44,335 nt of DNA from Phycisphaerales bacterium UBA3158. GTDB lineage: Bacteria > Planctomycetota > Phycisphaerae > Phycisphaerales > SM1A02. The stretch is taken from NCBI GenBank assembly GCA_002364555.1, contig DEYM01000106.1, forward strand, positions 17,180 through 61,514, given 5' to 3'. The position numbers and the translations under genes are program-made. The notes beneath the pieces were generated by a model, which was not told the origin of the DNA, did no database searches, and saw only the letters and a list, made by a program, of their open reading frames with translations. Below, in pieces: positions 16,211-25,105 of the stretch. The stretch's first letter is position 1; the number at the start of each line of letters is the position of its first letter.

Positions 16211-16345
16211 CCTTGCGTAAGGGGAATCACTTGTGTTTGGAGAGAAGAGAGAGATAAAAAACGTGCTTCCACCTGAACTGCGTCAGCCAGAGGCCAATCT
16301 CACACCACTGATCCGAATTCCTCGAAATTCGTGTCGAAGCCCGTT

Positions 16346-17971
16346 TCAGCCATCGAAATCGGCGATTTCGAGATCCTCTTCATGGGCCTCGTGAATCGCC
16401 TTGAGGTATGCCCTGGTCTGTTCTGGTGGAATTCGAAGGCACAGGCCCAGGAGATAGCAGAGAAACGACCAGCCGGCGACGGAGATGATGTCCCATCCGA
16501 ACGGGATCACCTCGATTCCGCCATGACCACCAAGCCAGGTCAGTCCCACGAGTCCGCCCAGGAACGGCCAGATCCACAGTGAGCCCTTGAAATCGATGTT
16601 TCGACCTCGGGGAACCTTGGTCAGTATGAATATCAACGCGCACGCGCCGAACGTCACACCGAGTTTCCAGACGATCGTCCATCCTGCCCAGTAGATGAGC
16701 AGCCCGCAGATCATGAAGGCGATCGGACAGATGAGGTGGGCGATCGGAAGCATGAATGGTCGCTTGTGATCAGGCAGCTGCTTCCGGAGCGCCAGCAGAC
16801 ACAATGGTCCCATCGCATAGGCGACAACGACCACGGATGCCAGAAAGGCAACAAGATCCTGCCAGCCCGGAAACGGAAGAAAGAGGAACAGTCCAAGAGG
16901 AAACGACAACACGAGTACCAGTCCCGGAGTCTGGAAGCGGCCGAGCCGTCCGAGTCTTCTGGGCACATAGGCGTCGTGACTCATGCCTCGGACGATTCTC
17001 ATGCTGGAGCCGAGATTGATCAGCCCTGCTCCCAGTGGAGAAGCGATCGCACCGGCGAAGATGACGATGAAGAGCCATGTCACACCAAGCGTCATGGCCA
17101 GGCCGGCCAGAGGTCCAACCTGCCCATCGAACTTGAGACTGCTCCATCCATGGGGCATGTCGGTCTCTCGCATGGCGCCGATGAAGGCTGCCTGGACGAA
17201 GATGTAGAAGACCAGACAGATGAGAATCGAACCGATGACGGCAATCGGAACGTCCCGATGGGGGTTCTTCGATTCCCCGGCTGCGACAGCGGCATGTTGA
17301 AAACCGGTGAAGGCATAGATCACACCGCCATAGGCCATGGCACGGAAGATGCCACTCCATCCGTCGGGGGCGAAGCCGCCTTCCTTCATGTCGTCGAACA
17401 TGGTCCATTCAAAGGAGAGAATGAAGAGTGCCACCGTGACGACGATGATGAGGGCGACCTTGATCCAGGTCAGCACGCTGTTGACACGGGCGAAGAGCTT
17501 GATGCCCACCCAGGTCACAAGACTGAAGAGGATCCAGAGGATGGCGGCCACGGCAAACCCCATCAACGTGAGTGGGTGCGTGCCATCCTTCATCGGAGTG
17601 GTCAGCCCGTCCCAGTAGATGGAGGCGTACTGCAGCACGGCTTGAACCTCTGCGGCGACGATCACCGTGAAGGTGAGCCATGTGCCAAGTGATGCGAGGA
17701 AGCCGGTCGTCTGTCCGTATGCCAGCAGGGCATGACGGGTGATTCCACCATTGAGGGGCAGGGATGCCGCGACCTCGGCGAATGTCAGTGCGATGATGGT
17801 GATCGCCACGCCCCCGATCAGCCAGGCGATCAGCGCGGCCGGACCCGCCAGTTGGGCGGCATAGAGCGGCCCGAACAGCCACCCGGAGCCGAGGATGCCG
17901 CCGATGGAGGCGAACAGCAATCCGATGAGACCGAGTCGATGTCTGTGAGCTGTCGGTGGGGCGGTTCCCAT
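16346..17971 (-). CDS. APC-superfamily amino acid permease
   Basis: This protein of about 541 residues has roughly 12-13 TM helices. The first helix carries the APC 'IGGILGSGWLFGP' glycine-rich unwound motif that binds the substrate backbone, followed by 'AGPAALIAWLIGG' and a Glu in 'ALTFAEVAASLP'. 'GGVIYAFTGFQHAAVAAGESKNPHRDVPIA' is the TM6/loop signature of the YfnA/aspartate-type branch. It imports or exchanges amino acids or amines across the inner membrane, substrate not predictable. The ATG at 17971 is preferred to an upstream TTG (17989) because the protein then starts like its relatives; neither has a clear ribosome site. It is divergent from the MFS gene. Confidence 0.87.
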   Translation of the reverse strand: MGTAPPTAHRHRLGLIGLLFASIGGILGSGWLFGPLYAAQLAGPAALIAWLIGGVAITIIALTFAEVAASLPLNGGITRHALLAYGQTTGFLASLGTWLTFTVIVAAEVQAVLQYASIYWDGLTTPMKDGTHPLTLMGFAVAAILWILFSLVTWVGIKLFARVNSVLTWIKVALIIVVTVALFILSFEWTMFDDMKEGGFAPDGWSGIFRAMAYGGVIYAFTGFQHAAVAAGESKNPHRDVPIAVIGSILICLVFYIFVQAAFIGAMRETDMPHGWSSLKFDGQVGPLAGLAMTLGVTWLFIVIFAGAIASPLGAGLINLGSSMRIVRGMSHDAYVPRRLGRLGRFQTPGLVLVLSFPLGLFLFLPFPGWQDLVAFLASVVVVAYAMGPLCLLALRKQLPDHKRPFMLPIAHLICPIAFMICGLLIYWAGWTIVWKLGVTFGACALIFILTKVPRGRNIDFKGSLWIWPFLGGLVGLTWLGGHGGIEVIPFGWDIISVAGWSFLCYLLGLCLRIPPEQTRAYLKAIHEAHEEDLEIADFDG

Positions 17972-18061
17972 GGATGGCAAGTGTAGCAACGAGCGGGGGT
18001 GCTACCGAGGAGGTGATCCTTGATACAGTCTCAGGCACCACATCAAGGCAGGAGACTGTTC

Positions 18062-19441
18062 ATGAATTCATCGGCACCATCTGTTGCGACTCCAAGAATG
18101 GGCTTCGGTCTGGGAAGCCGGCTTTCCCTGATGATGTTCCTTCAGTATGCGATATGGGGTGCCTGGCTGCCTCTTCTGTATCCGTTTCTCAAGAACTATC
18201 GTGGCTTTGATGATGCGGAAATCGGATGGCTGTTCATGGCTGGTGGCTTCGGCGCGATCCTCGGGCCATTCATCGCCGGGCAGGTGGCCGACCGTCTGTT
18301 CAACACGGAGAAGTTCCTGGGCTTGAGCCACATTGCCGGAGCTGTGGTCGTCTGGTTCCTTGGCGACGTCACCAATGTCTGGGTGTTCCTGGGTTTGTCC
18401 CTGCTGTACTCGGTGATCTACGCACCGACGATAGCGTTGACGAATTCCCTGGCATTCCATCACATGCCCGATCGTGATCGCGATTTCGGCTGGGTGAGGC
18501 TCTGGGGAACGGTCGGCTGGATTGTTGTAGGCATCGGCATCGGGCAGTGGCTTCTACACACGCATACACCTGCGGGCGCGACGGCTGCCGAGGAGACGCT
18601 CACACAGGCAAAGGGCATGCAGGATGCCTTCAGGCTCAGTGCCATCCTTGGCATATTGATGGGCTTGTATTGCTTTTCCCTTCCGAAGACGCCGCCGCAG
18701 AAGGGTGGGGAGGATTTCGCGCTTCTGGAGACCGGTAGGGAAATCAAGAGGAACCCTCTGCTGCTGCTGTTCCTGCTCGCGATTCCGGTCAGCATGATCC
18801 ATCAGTTCTACTTCGTGTACACCTCCCAGTTCATCGGGGAGTATCAGAACAACTTCGTTGGTTTCGAATCCTCAATCAACAAGGTGTTCGGTGTCGGCGG
18901 AGGCGGCTTGATGACCATTGGCCAGATGTCCGAGCTCCTCGTTCTGTTCCTCATACCATTCATAGCAGGCAAATGGTCGAGGAAGTCCTTGTTGGCGATC
19001 GGCCTGGTCGCGTACGCCCTCCGAATGTTCCTGTTCTCGCAGATCGCCTGGTTGAATGCGACCCTTGGAATTCCAGACGTCGTCATTCTCGTGGCGGGCG
19101 TATCGCTTCACGGACTGTGCTTCGGGTGCTTCATCTTCGTGGCCTTCATGGTCGTCGACGAAGAGACGACGAAGGATGTGAAGGCGACTGCGCAGAATCT
19201 CTTCAATCTCGTGATCGTCGGTGTCGGCATCGTGCTGGGCAGCTACATCGCCAGCAACGTCATGGGACCACTGACCATGGTCGAGGTCCTGAAGGATGGA
19301 CAGCCGGTTCTCGAGAACGGATCGCCATTGATGCAGCGTGACTGGTCGCTGCTGTTCTCGGTGCCGTTGTACGCAGCCTTGGCCTGTCTGGCGATCCTGT
19401 TGGCGTTCTATCCGCGCAGCAAGCGGCATCCGGCTGGCTGA
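18062..19441 (+). CDS. MFS transporter, nucleoside:H+ symporter-like
   Basis: This 459-residue protein has 12 TM helices. It starts 'LSLMMFLQYAIWGAWLPLLYPFL', the typical opening of the NupG/XapB-like (Nuc_H_symport) branch. 'FGWVRLWGTVGWIVVGIGIGQW' in TM5 and 'SMIHQFYFVYTSQFI' in TM7 also fit that group. In planctomycetes such carriers often sit beside sugar-oxidoreductase operons, and here the gene converges on one (isomerase, two Gfo/Idh), so a sugar or nucleoside substrate is plausible but inferred. The ATG at 18062 has AGGAG 7 nt upstream; the earlier frame start at 18020 lacks one. Confidence 0.85.
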   Translation: MNSSAPSVATPRMGFGLGSRLSLMMFLQYAIWGAWLPLLYPFLKNYRGFDDAEIGWLFMAGGFGAILGPFIAGQVADRLFNTEKFLGLSHIAGAVVVWFLGDVTNVWVFLGLSLLYSVIYAPTIALTNSLAFHHMPDRDRDFGWVRLWGTVGWIVVGIGIGQWLLHTHTPAGATAAEETLTQAKGMQDAFRLSAILGILMGLYCFSLPKTPPQKGGEDFALLETGREIKRNPLLLLFLLAIPVSMIHQFYFVYTSQFIGEYQNNFVGFESSINKVFGVGGGGLMTIGQMSELLVLFLIPFIAGKWSRKSLLAIGLVAYALRMFLFSQIAWLNATLGIPDVVILVAGVSLHGLCFGCFIFVAFMVVDEETTKDVKATAQNLFNLVIVGVGIVLGSYIASNVMGPLTMVEVLKDGQPVLENGSPLMQRDWSLLFSVPLYAALACLAILLAFYPRSKRHPAG

Positions 19442-19474
19442 ACCGTACCCGCGAGTCAATAGGGATATGCGGCA

Positions 19475-20398
19475 TCAGCTGGGATCGACTGCTCGATAGG
19501 CTTCGATCAAGGCGATCTCGCCATCCTTGCCGCCCTTGCTCTTGCCATGCTCCATGCCGACGATGCCGTCATAGCCTCTCTCATGCATGTGCTTGAAGAC
19601 GTTGGCGTAGTTGATCTCGCCGGTTCCCGGCTCGCGTCGACCGGGGTTGTCGCCAACCTGGAAGTAGGGGATGTATTCCCAGGCGTCGTTCATGTGATCG
19701 ATCAGATTGCCCTCGCTCGCCTGCTGGTGGTAGAGATCCTGGAGAATGCGGCATGAAGGACTGTCTACGGCTCTCATGATCTCGATCGATTGGGGCGTGA
19801 ACTGGAGGAACTGGCCGCGATGGTCCCGCCAGTTCAGTGGTTCGCACACCATGATCAGACCATGGGGTTCGAGTATGCCGGAGGCCTGCTTGAGCGCTTC
19901 GACGACATGGGCGGTCTGTTGTTCCATCGGCACGCCCTCGGCGACATTGCCCGGCACGACGGTCATCCATCGGGCATTGGTCCGCTTGGCGACTTCGACG
20001 GAGTCCCTGGCGTTCTGCACGAACTTCTCGATCTCCTCCGGTTTGCCGGTGGTGATGCTGGGATACCAGGCGCAGTCCATGTTCATGACGAACACGCCCA
20101 TTCGCATGTCGTTCTTCTCGAGTTTCTTGGCGATCCGCTTCTGTTCCTCGAGAGACCGGCCTCGCATGCCGTTGTCTTCAAGCGACCGAAAGCCGGCATC
20201 CGACATGAAATCGAGTTCGTCGACCGGATCATCGCCGGCATGATTGCTGAAGAGGCCGAAGTGGGGGGCGTAGTCCAGCGTGAATTGATTCGACATGGTG
20301 CCTGCCTGGTCAGGTTGCGTCTGGCCGAGAACGACCGGGCCGACAGCGGCAATGGCTGCTCCGGTGGTTGTTCCCTTGATGAAGTTTCTTCGATTCAT
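19475..20398 (-). CDS. Tat-exported sugar phosphate isomerase/epimerase-like protein (hydroxypyruvate isomerase type)
   Basis: This 307-residue protein has an N-terminal twin-arginine signal ('NRRNFIKG' then a hydrophobic Ala/Gly run, cleavage near residue 25-30). The rest is an AP-endonuclease-2/xylose-isomerase-like TIM barrel: 'FMSDAGFRSLEDNGM', 'ARWMTVVPG', 'MVCEPLNWRDH' with a metal-binding Glu, 'RILQDLYHQQ' and 'YFQVGDNPGRREPGTGEINY'. The last block is very like hydroxypyruvate isomerase (Hyi), which equilibrates hydroxypyruvate and tartronate semialdehyde. Export of such a fold is common in planctomycetes, and the true substrate is probably a sugar or sugar acid handled outside the cytoplasm. 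Last gene of the four-gene minus-strand operon, 24 nt after the preceding oxidoreductase. Confidence 0.87.
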   Translation of the reverse strand: MNRRNFIKGTTTGAAIAAVGPVVLGQTQPDQAGTMSNQFTLDYAPHFGLFSNHAGDDPVDELDFMSDAGFRSLEDNGMRGRSLEEQKRIAKKLEKNDMRMGVFVMNMDCAWYPSITTGKPEEIEKFVQNARDSVEVAKRTNARWMTVVPGNVAEGVPMEQQTAHVVEALKQASGILEPHGLIMVCEPLNWRDHRGQFLQFTPQSIEIMRAVDSPSCRILQDLYHQQASEGNLIDHMNDAWEYIPYFQVGDNPGRREPGTGEINYANVFKHMHERGYDGIVGMEHGKSKGGKDGEIALIEAYRAVDPS

Positions 20399-20422
20399 GT
20401 TTTCATTCCCTCTCTCTGGAAA

Positions 20423-21721
20423 TCAGGACCACAGTTCGGCATCATGGGCCGTCCGGCCAGGTCGTGCGATCTGCGGGACATCAAGCTCGACGAAGTCATA
20501 CTGTTCCGGACGCATGTCCAGTTCTGCATTGAGGGCCTCTTCCCAGGTGATGTCCCTGCCTGAATAGGCCGCCATGCGACCCATGATCGCAGTCATCGTC
20601 GACTCGGCGATGCGGTGTCCTTCATTGAGCCGTGTGGAATCGCCTCGGATGCTCTCGTGCAGAGCCTGATGTTCGACCTGATATGGATTTGGATTGTCCG
20701 CGGTGAAGATCCAGTCCGATCCACCTTCAAGCCGTGCTCGTCCCGAACTCGTGACGGCGCGGCCCTTCGTGCCCTGTACGACTTCCTCGACCTTGCTGGA
20801 GCAGCCATCTCCCTGTCGACACATGCTCATCGCATGGACCCCGTCCGCATATTCATAATCGACCGCAAAGTGATCGAAGACGTGGCCATAGGCCTCGTCG
20901 ATCCTCGATTGCCGTCCGCCCATCGCGGTGCATCTGACCGGATGGCTTCCAATCGCCCAGTTGACGGCATCCAGATTGTGCACATGCTGTTCAACGATGT
21001 GATCGCCACTGAGCCAGGCGAAATACAGCCAGTTTCTCAGTTGCCACTCCATGTCTGTCCATTCGGGTTGGCGATCCCGTTTCCAGAGTCCACCCATGTT
21101 CCAGTAGCAGCGGGCAGCGACCGGCTGGCCGATCTCGCCGCTTCGGATCCGTTCCATGATGTCCAGATAGCACTGTTCGTGCCGTCGTTGCGTCCCGGCA
21201 ACGACGGAAAGGGAGTTCTCATCCGCTCTTCGGGAGGCCTCCATGACAAGCCGGATCCCGGCCGGGTCCACCGCCACGGGTTTCTCCATGAAGACGTGCT
21301 TGCCCTTCTCGATGGCATGGGCATAGTGCATCGGCCTGAAATGCGGTGGCGTCGCGAGGATCACGACATCCACATCGTCTCGTTGCATGAGTTTCTTGTA
21401 CGCGTCGAAGCCGACGTAGCAATCGCCGTCGGTTACCAGGCATTGATCCCGTTTGGCGAGATTGTGGCGTGAGTTCCGCAGCGAGTCGTCGAAGACGTCC
21501 GCCATGGCGACGACTCGGGCCTCGGGAGAGGCGTCCATCGCGTTGTAGGCCGCGCCCGTTCCTCGTCCACCACAGCCAATCAGACCGATATTGAGTCGTT
21601 GTTGTCCGCGGGCATCTATCGCCTGGGCGAGAGTCGCCGGTACGGCAGCCAGTCCAGCGGCCGTCGCGGCCAACTTGACCATTGTTCGTCTGTCTGGATT
21701 CGTGTCTTCCTGATTCATCAT
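20423..21721 (-). CDS. Tat-exported Gfo/Idh/MocA-family oxidoreductase (copy 2)
   Basis: This protein of about 432 residues has a twin-arginine-type leader ('DRRTMVKLAATAAGLAAVPA') and a Rossmann domain with 'IGLIGCGGRGTGAA'. 'VILATPPHFRPMHY' and the family's 'FMEKPVAVDP' with its active-site Lys follow, then a C-terminal Gfo/Idh alpha/beta domain. It probably binds NAD(P) tightly, as in glucose-fructose oxidoreductase, and oxidises or epimerises sugars. Two ATGs start the gene (21721 and 21718); GAGG is 7 nt from the second, which may be the real start. It is clearly paralogous to the adjacent upstream gene, 18 nt away. Confidence 0.9.
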   Translation of the reverse strand: MMNQEDTNPDRRTMVKLAATAAGLAAVPATLAQAIDARGQQRLNIGLIGCGGRGTGAAYNAMDASPEARVVAMADVFDDSLRNSRHNLAKRDQCLVTDGDCYVGFDAYKKLMQRDDVDVVILATPPHFRPMHYAHAIEKGKHVFMEKPVAVDPAGIRLVMEASRRADENSLSVVAGTQRRHEQCYLDIMERIRSGEIGQPVAARCYWNMGGLWKRDRQPEWTDMEWQLRNWLYFAWLSGDHIVEQHVHNLDAVNWAIGSHPVRCTAMGGRQSRIDEAYGHVFDHFAVDYEYADGVHAMSMCRQGDGCSSKVEEVVQGTKGRAVTSSGRARLEGGSDWIFTADNPNPYQVEHQALHESIRGDSTRLNEGHRIAESTMTAIMGRMAAYSGRDITWEEALNAELDMRPEQYDFVELDVPQIARPGRTAHDAELWS

Positions 21722-21739
21722 GTCGCCTCGAAAAACGGT

Positions 21740-23068
21740 CTAGCTCTGGGTGGCGGTTCGGGTATTCGACCAGTCCGCAACTGAACCGGGTATCGACACG
21801 TCAAGGACAGGAACGTCTCCCCATTGATAGTCGGTGGGGCCAAGTCGCTCGGTGCTGTTGAGCGCCTCCTCATAGGTCACAGGTTGTCCGCTGTACGCCG
21901 ACATGCGCCCCATGATCGACATGAGCGTGCTCCTGGTCATCTCCGGGCCGTCGTTGATCAGATCACCGTTTCGAATGGCCTTGAAGAGTTCGTCGTGTTC
22001 GACCTGATACATGCTTCGGGCGGGGCTTGATTCCTCGTATTCCCATGGATTCTCGCCGGTGATGACGTTGGTAGGGCCCCATGAGTTGATGTAGCAGTCG
22101 CCTTTCGTCCCGAAGAGCTTCTCTGTGTTGTTACTCCAGCAATTGGGCATCTGGCGACAATCATGGAATGAACGTGTCCCATCCGGATATTCGTAGACGA
22201 CGGAGAAGTGATCGTAGATGTCCCCAGATTCGGGGCCGCTTCTCATCTGACGTCCACCAAGAGCCACGCATCGTTCAGGCTGCATGTTGTTCTTGGCCCA
22301 GTTGATCTTGTCGATGGCATGGCACGCCTGTTCCGTGATGTGATCACCGGAAAGCCAGTTGAAGTGCTGCCAGTTTCGCAACTGCCATTCCATGTCACTC
22401 CAGCCTTCCTGCCTGGGCTTCGTACCCAGTGGGCCGCTGAGATACGTCGAGTGGACGCATTTGACATCGCCGATGGCGCCATCGAGCACTCGCTTGTAGC
22501 ATTCGCGGCTTGGTTGGTGATATCTCCAGCAGAAGCCTCCCATGACGTTGGTGCCTTGCTCGCGAGCGCGTTGTGCATCGGCGATGACGGATCGGACGCC
22601 CGTTCCATCCACGGCCATCGGTTTCTCCATGAAGACATGCTTCTGGTTGTCGACGGCGTACTTGAAATGTTCCGGTCTGAAGTGGGGTGGAGTGGTGAGA
22701 ATCACGACATCGACACCCGAGTCGATGACCTTCTGGAAGGCGTCGAAGCCGACGAACTTCCGTTCGGGATCGACTTGTACCTGCTCACCGTGCCCGTCCA
22801 CAAGATAGCCATGACTGGAGGTCAGTCGATCGTCGAAGGCATCGCCCATCGCCCAGAGCTGGGCGCCACTGTCGGCTCTCATGGCCTGTCCTGCCGCCCC
22901 GGTGCCACGCCCTCCGCATCCGATCAGTCCAACCTTGATGGTGTCGCTTCCCTGAATCCAGCCCATTGCCGGAGTGGTCAGAGCGGCGACGCCAAGGGTT
23001 GCCGAGGATGTCCGGACGAACTGTCTTCTGGTCACATCCGAATTCGATGATTGATTGGATTCAGTCAT
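21740..23068 (-). CDS. Tat-exported Gfo/Idh/MocA-family oxidoreductase (copy 1)
   Basis: This 442-residue protein has a clear Tat signal ('TRRQFVRTSSATLGVAALTTPAMG') and then the NAD-binding 'KVGLIGCGGRGTGAA'. 'VILTTPPHFRPEHF' and 'FMEKPMAVDGTG' are the family's cofactor and catalytic blocks, and 'WLSGDHITEQACHAID' is shared almost exactly with copy 2. The two genes are tandem paralogs diverged enough for different substrates. The ATG at 23068 has AGGAG 8 nt upstream and overlaps the end of the FGE-like gene by 4 nt. The pair probably acts on an exported or periplasmic sugar, by analogy with other planctomycete clusters. Confidence 0.9.
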   Translation of the reverse strand: MTESNQSSNSDVTRRQFVRTSSATLGVAALTTPAMGWIQGSDTIKVGLIGCGGRGTGAAGQAMRADSGAQLWAMGDAFDDRLTSSHGYLVDGHGEQVQVDPERKFVGFDAFQKVIDSGVDVVILTTPPHFRPEHFKYAVDNQKHVFMEKPMAVDGTGVRSVIADAQRAREQGTNVMGGFCWRYHQPSRECYKRVLDGAIGDVKCVHSTYLSGPLGTKPRQEGWSDMEWQLRNWQHFNWLSGDHITEQACHAIDKINWAKNNMQPERCVALGGRQMRSGPESGDIYDHFSVVYEYPDGTRSFHDCRQMPNCWSNNTEKLFGTKGDCYINSWGPTNVITGENPWEYEESSPARSMYQVEHDELFKAIRNGDLINDGPEMTRSTLMSIMGRMSAYSGQPVTYEEALNSTERLGPTDYQWGDVPVLDVSIPGSVADWSNTRTATQS

Positions 23069-23922
23069 GGTTTCTCTCCTGGGGAATCATTTGGTTTGGG
23101 CGTCTTCGTTCCCGGAAGTTCATCGCAGACGACTCGAAAGCCTGCGAACGGTGCATCCGCCAGCCACCAGATGCTCTTTGGTATCTGTGGATCCGTGTCG
23201 TTCCATTGGGGAACGGGTTGTCTGATCTTGCCACAGTCGATCTCGCCGTCGAGATAGCAGGTGCCCGCGAGAACGAATTCATCGGAGCCCTTCTCGAGAC
23301 GACACCATTCAGCGACATTGCCGTGAAGATCGTAGAGTCCGATCCGGTCAGGCTTTCGGGAGGCCAGTTGATGGGTCCGACGTTTGGCGTTCGATTTCAA
23401 CCAGGCATGTTCACCGGCCTTCTCGGGATCGACCTCGCCGAGTTCGCAGGCGTACGTCCATTCATCGACGGTCGGTAGTCGCCACGATGTTCCGGTGCTC
23501 GCGGTCAACCACTGGCAGAATGCCTGGGCTCCGTTGTGAGAGACACTCAACGCCGGAAACTTGGCATGGCCCCAACCTCTATCGGCGGAGATGTAGGGAC
23601 GAGTCGGTCTCGTCACGGCATCTACGGATTCGTTCTCGGGCTTGTCCAGCTCATAGACGAAGACGTCGTAATGATCCCAGCTGATTTCATGCTGGGACAT
23701 CCAGAAGGACCTGTTTCCATTGCTGGCTGGTACATGGACCATCGCCACTTTCAATGCGGTGCCGGGGATCGGGCAGTTCTTGACGGCGACCGTTTCCGAG
23801 CTGGGTGGCTCCGTGCCCGAGGTCGTATTGTCCCCATTTCCAGAATCAGAAGTCAGGATCATTGCCACGACGACATATGCTGTCGTGAAGTGAAAACCAG
23901 TGATTAAGCGTCCAAGAGACAT
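23065..23922 (-). CDS. Formylglycine-generating-enzyme-like (SUMF1/FGE-sulfatase domain) exported protein
   Basis: About 285 residues from the ATG at 23922; ATGs at 23931 and 23934 would add three or four residues. The N-terminus has a signal-peptide-like helix ('TTAYVVVAMIL'). The FGE/SUMF1 fold follows: 'FWMSQHEISWDHYDVF', 'FPALSVSHNGAQAFCQWL', 'WRLPTVDEWTYAC', 'YDLHGNVAEWC' and a final 'APFAGFRVV'. The Cys pair that carries out Cys-to-formylglycine conversion in true FGE is not evident at its usual place, so this is more likely a non-catalytic or differently acting family member. First gene of the operon, it overlaps the next by 4 nt; its 5' end also overlaps that of the divergent apbE gene. 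Confidence 0.8.
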   Translation of the reverse strand: MSLGRLITGFHFTTAYVVVAMILTSDSGNGDNTTSGTEPPSSETVAVKNCPIPGTALKVAMVHVPASNGNRSFWMSQHEISWDHYDVFVYELDKPENESVDAVTRPTRPYISADRGWGHAKFPALSVSHNGAQAFCQWLTASTGTSWRLPTVDEWTYACELGEVDPEKAGEHAWLKSNAKRRTHQLASRKPDRIGLYDLHGNVAEWCRLEKGSDEFVLAGTCYLDGEIDCGKIRQPVPQWNDTDPQIPKSIWWLADAPFAGFRVVCDELPGTKTPKPNDSPGEKP

Positions 23923-24862
23923 CACATTCATCATACTGCTGCTTCTGGTGGGTTTTACGATCTCCTCCTGCAGATCTTCAGAAGGAAGTCTCCAGAGGTA
24001 CGAGTTTTCCCGTCTGAGAATGGGCACCCGGGCGAATCTGGTCCTTTATGCTGAAAGTGAACGATTGGCGGATGGGGCTGCTGAGGCGGCATTTGCCAGA
24101 ATGAACGCCATCGAAGAGGTCGCCAGCGACTGGTTGCTCGAATCGGAAGTATCGAGCCTGCGTTCATTGCCCCGAGGCGAGGCGGCCGTCATGAGTGAGG
24201 ATCTGAATCGCCTTCTGACGGTATCCATTGGAATATCCAATGAGAGTGATGGAGCCTTCGATGTCACTTGCGGTGCCTTGAGTCTGGCCTGGCGAAGTGC
24301 CCGGCGGAGCGGTCAGATGCCATCCGAGACGGCGTTGGCGGCGTTGGCGGCGACTTCTGGCTGGAATCGACTGGTTCGATCGGAGGAGGAGGGGGTCCAC
24401 CTGGTCTCCATCGATCAGGATGGTCTATGGCTCGACTTCGGGGGTATTGGAAAAGGGTACGCGGCCGACGAAGCCCTGAAGGTCATCAGATCCCGTGGAA
24501 TCACCAGTGCGTTGGTCGAGTTGGGAGGAGACATCGCCATCGGTGCCTCGCCTCCGGGAAAGACCGGTTGGCTCGTGATGGCAGGTTCCAGGACGAAGCC
24601 GCTCGTACTTGCCATGTGTGGAGTGGCAACGTCAGGATCAACGGATCAGTTCCTCGAGATCAATGGTCAGAGATGGTCGCATCTGTTGGATCCAAGAACC
24701 GGACAGGCCGTTGCGGACAGGGGTTCATTCATGGTCATTGCGCCCAATGCAACCATGGCCGATGGATGGGCCTCGGTTGCGGCCATCGTCGGCGTGGAAG
24801 CCGCCAGAGCCATGGTCGGTGTCGAGGACCAGCTGGAATTCAAGATGACTGCCAGACCATGA
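23900..24862 (+). CDS. apbE: ApbE-family FAD:protein FMN transferase, lipoprotein
   Basis: This 320-residue protein has a lipoprotein signal: hydrophobic 'FIILLLLVGFTISSC', lipobox Cys at residue 24. The ApbE domain has 'RMGTRANLVLYA', 'WLLESEVSSL', the FAD-binding 'DFGGIGKGYAADEA', 'ALVELGGDIA' and 'HLLDPRTGQ'. The late 'NATMADGWASVAA' is the metal-binding end. ApbE attaches FMN covalently to Thr of extracytoplasmic flavoproteins such as RnfG or NqrC. Start: GTG at 23900 is the only start that keeps the signal peptide. Its 5' end overlaps the divergent FGE-like gene by at least about 23 nt. No target flavoprotein is in the window. Confidence 0.88.
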   Translation: MIKRPRDITFIILLLLVGFTISSCRSSEGSLQRYEFSRLRMGTRANLVLYAESERLADGAAEAAFARMNAIEEVASDWLLESEVSSLRSLPRGEAAVMSEDLNRLLTVSIGISNESDGAFDVTCGALSLAWRSARRSGQMPSETALAALAATSGWNRLVRSEEEGVHLVSIDQDGLWLDFGGIGKGYAADEALKVIRSRGITSALVELGGDIAIGASPPGKTGWLVMAGSRTKPLVLAMCGVATSGSTDQFLEINGQRWSHLLDPRTGQAVADRGSFMVIAPNATMADGWASVAAIVGVEAARAMVGVEDQLEFKMTARP

Positions 24863-25003
24863 TGGCGACTGTCACTCTGGCATCCAAATCACAGGGTTTG
24901 TGAAAGTCCTCACGATGGTCGCCGGCCCACGCCTCCGGGGTCGATCGTTTTAAGGGCACTTGAAAGGCAATCTTGATGAAATTCGGCTGAAGTCGACGCT
25001 GTT

Positions 25004-25019
25004 CGGCATGCGGGTTGTT
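25004..25019 (+). promoter_or_regulatory. Degenerate -24/-12-like motif before the first sHSP gene
   Basis: CGGCATG-N4-TTGTT has the 10-nt GG-to-G spacing of sigma-54 promoters but has GT, not GC, at -12. It resembles the much better site at 26702-26717, sharing GGCATGCG and the following TTG. It lies 86 nt before the sHSP ATG. It is weak on its own; the likeness to the other site is the reason to list it. Confidence 0.25.
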
Positions 25020-25105
25020 TCCTCCTCTCCCGACGCATCGAATTCGAATGCGGAAAACAGAATGGGCCTGATCAAGGTTCATTCATTCAATCAAGGAGAT
25101 TGAAA

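Noticed and set aside
24959..24990. CTTGAAA resembling a sigma-32 -35 element before sHSP gene 1
   Set aside because: No CCCCAT-type -10 element follows at the required spacing.
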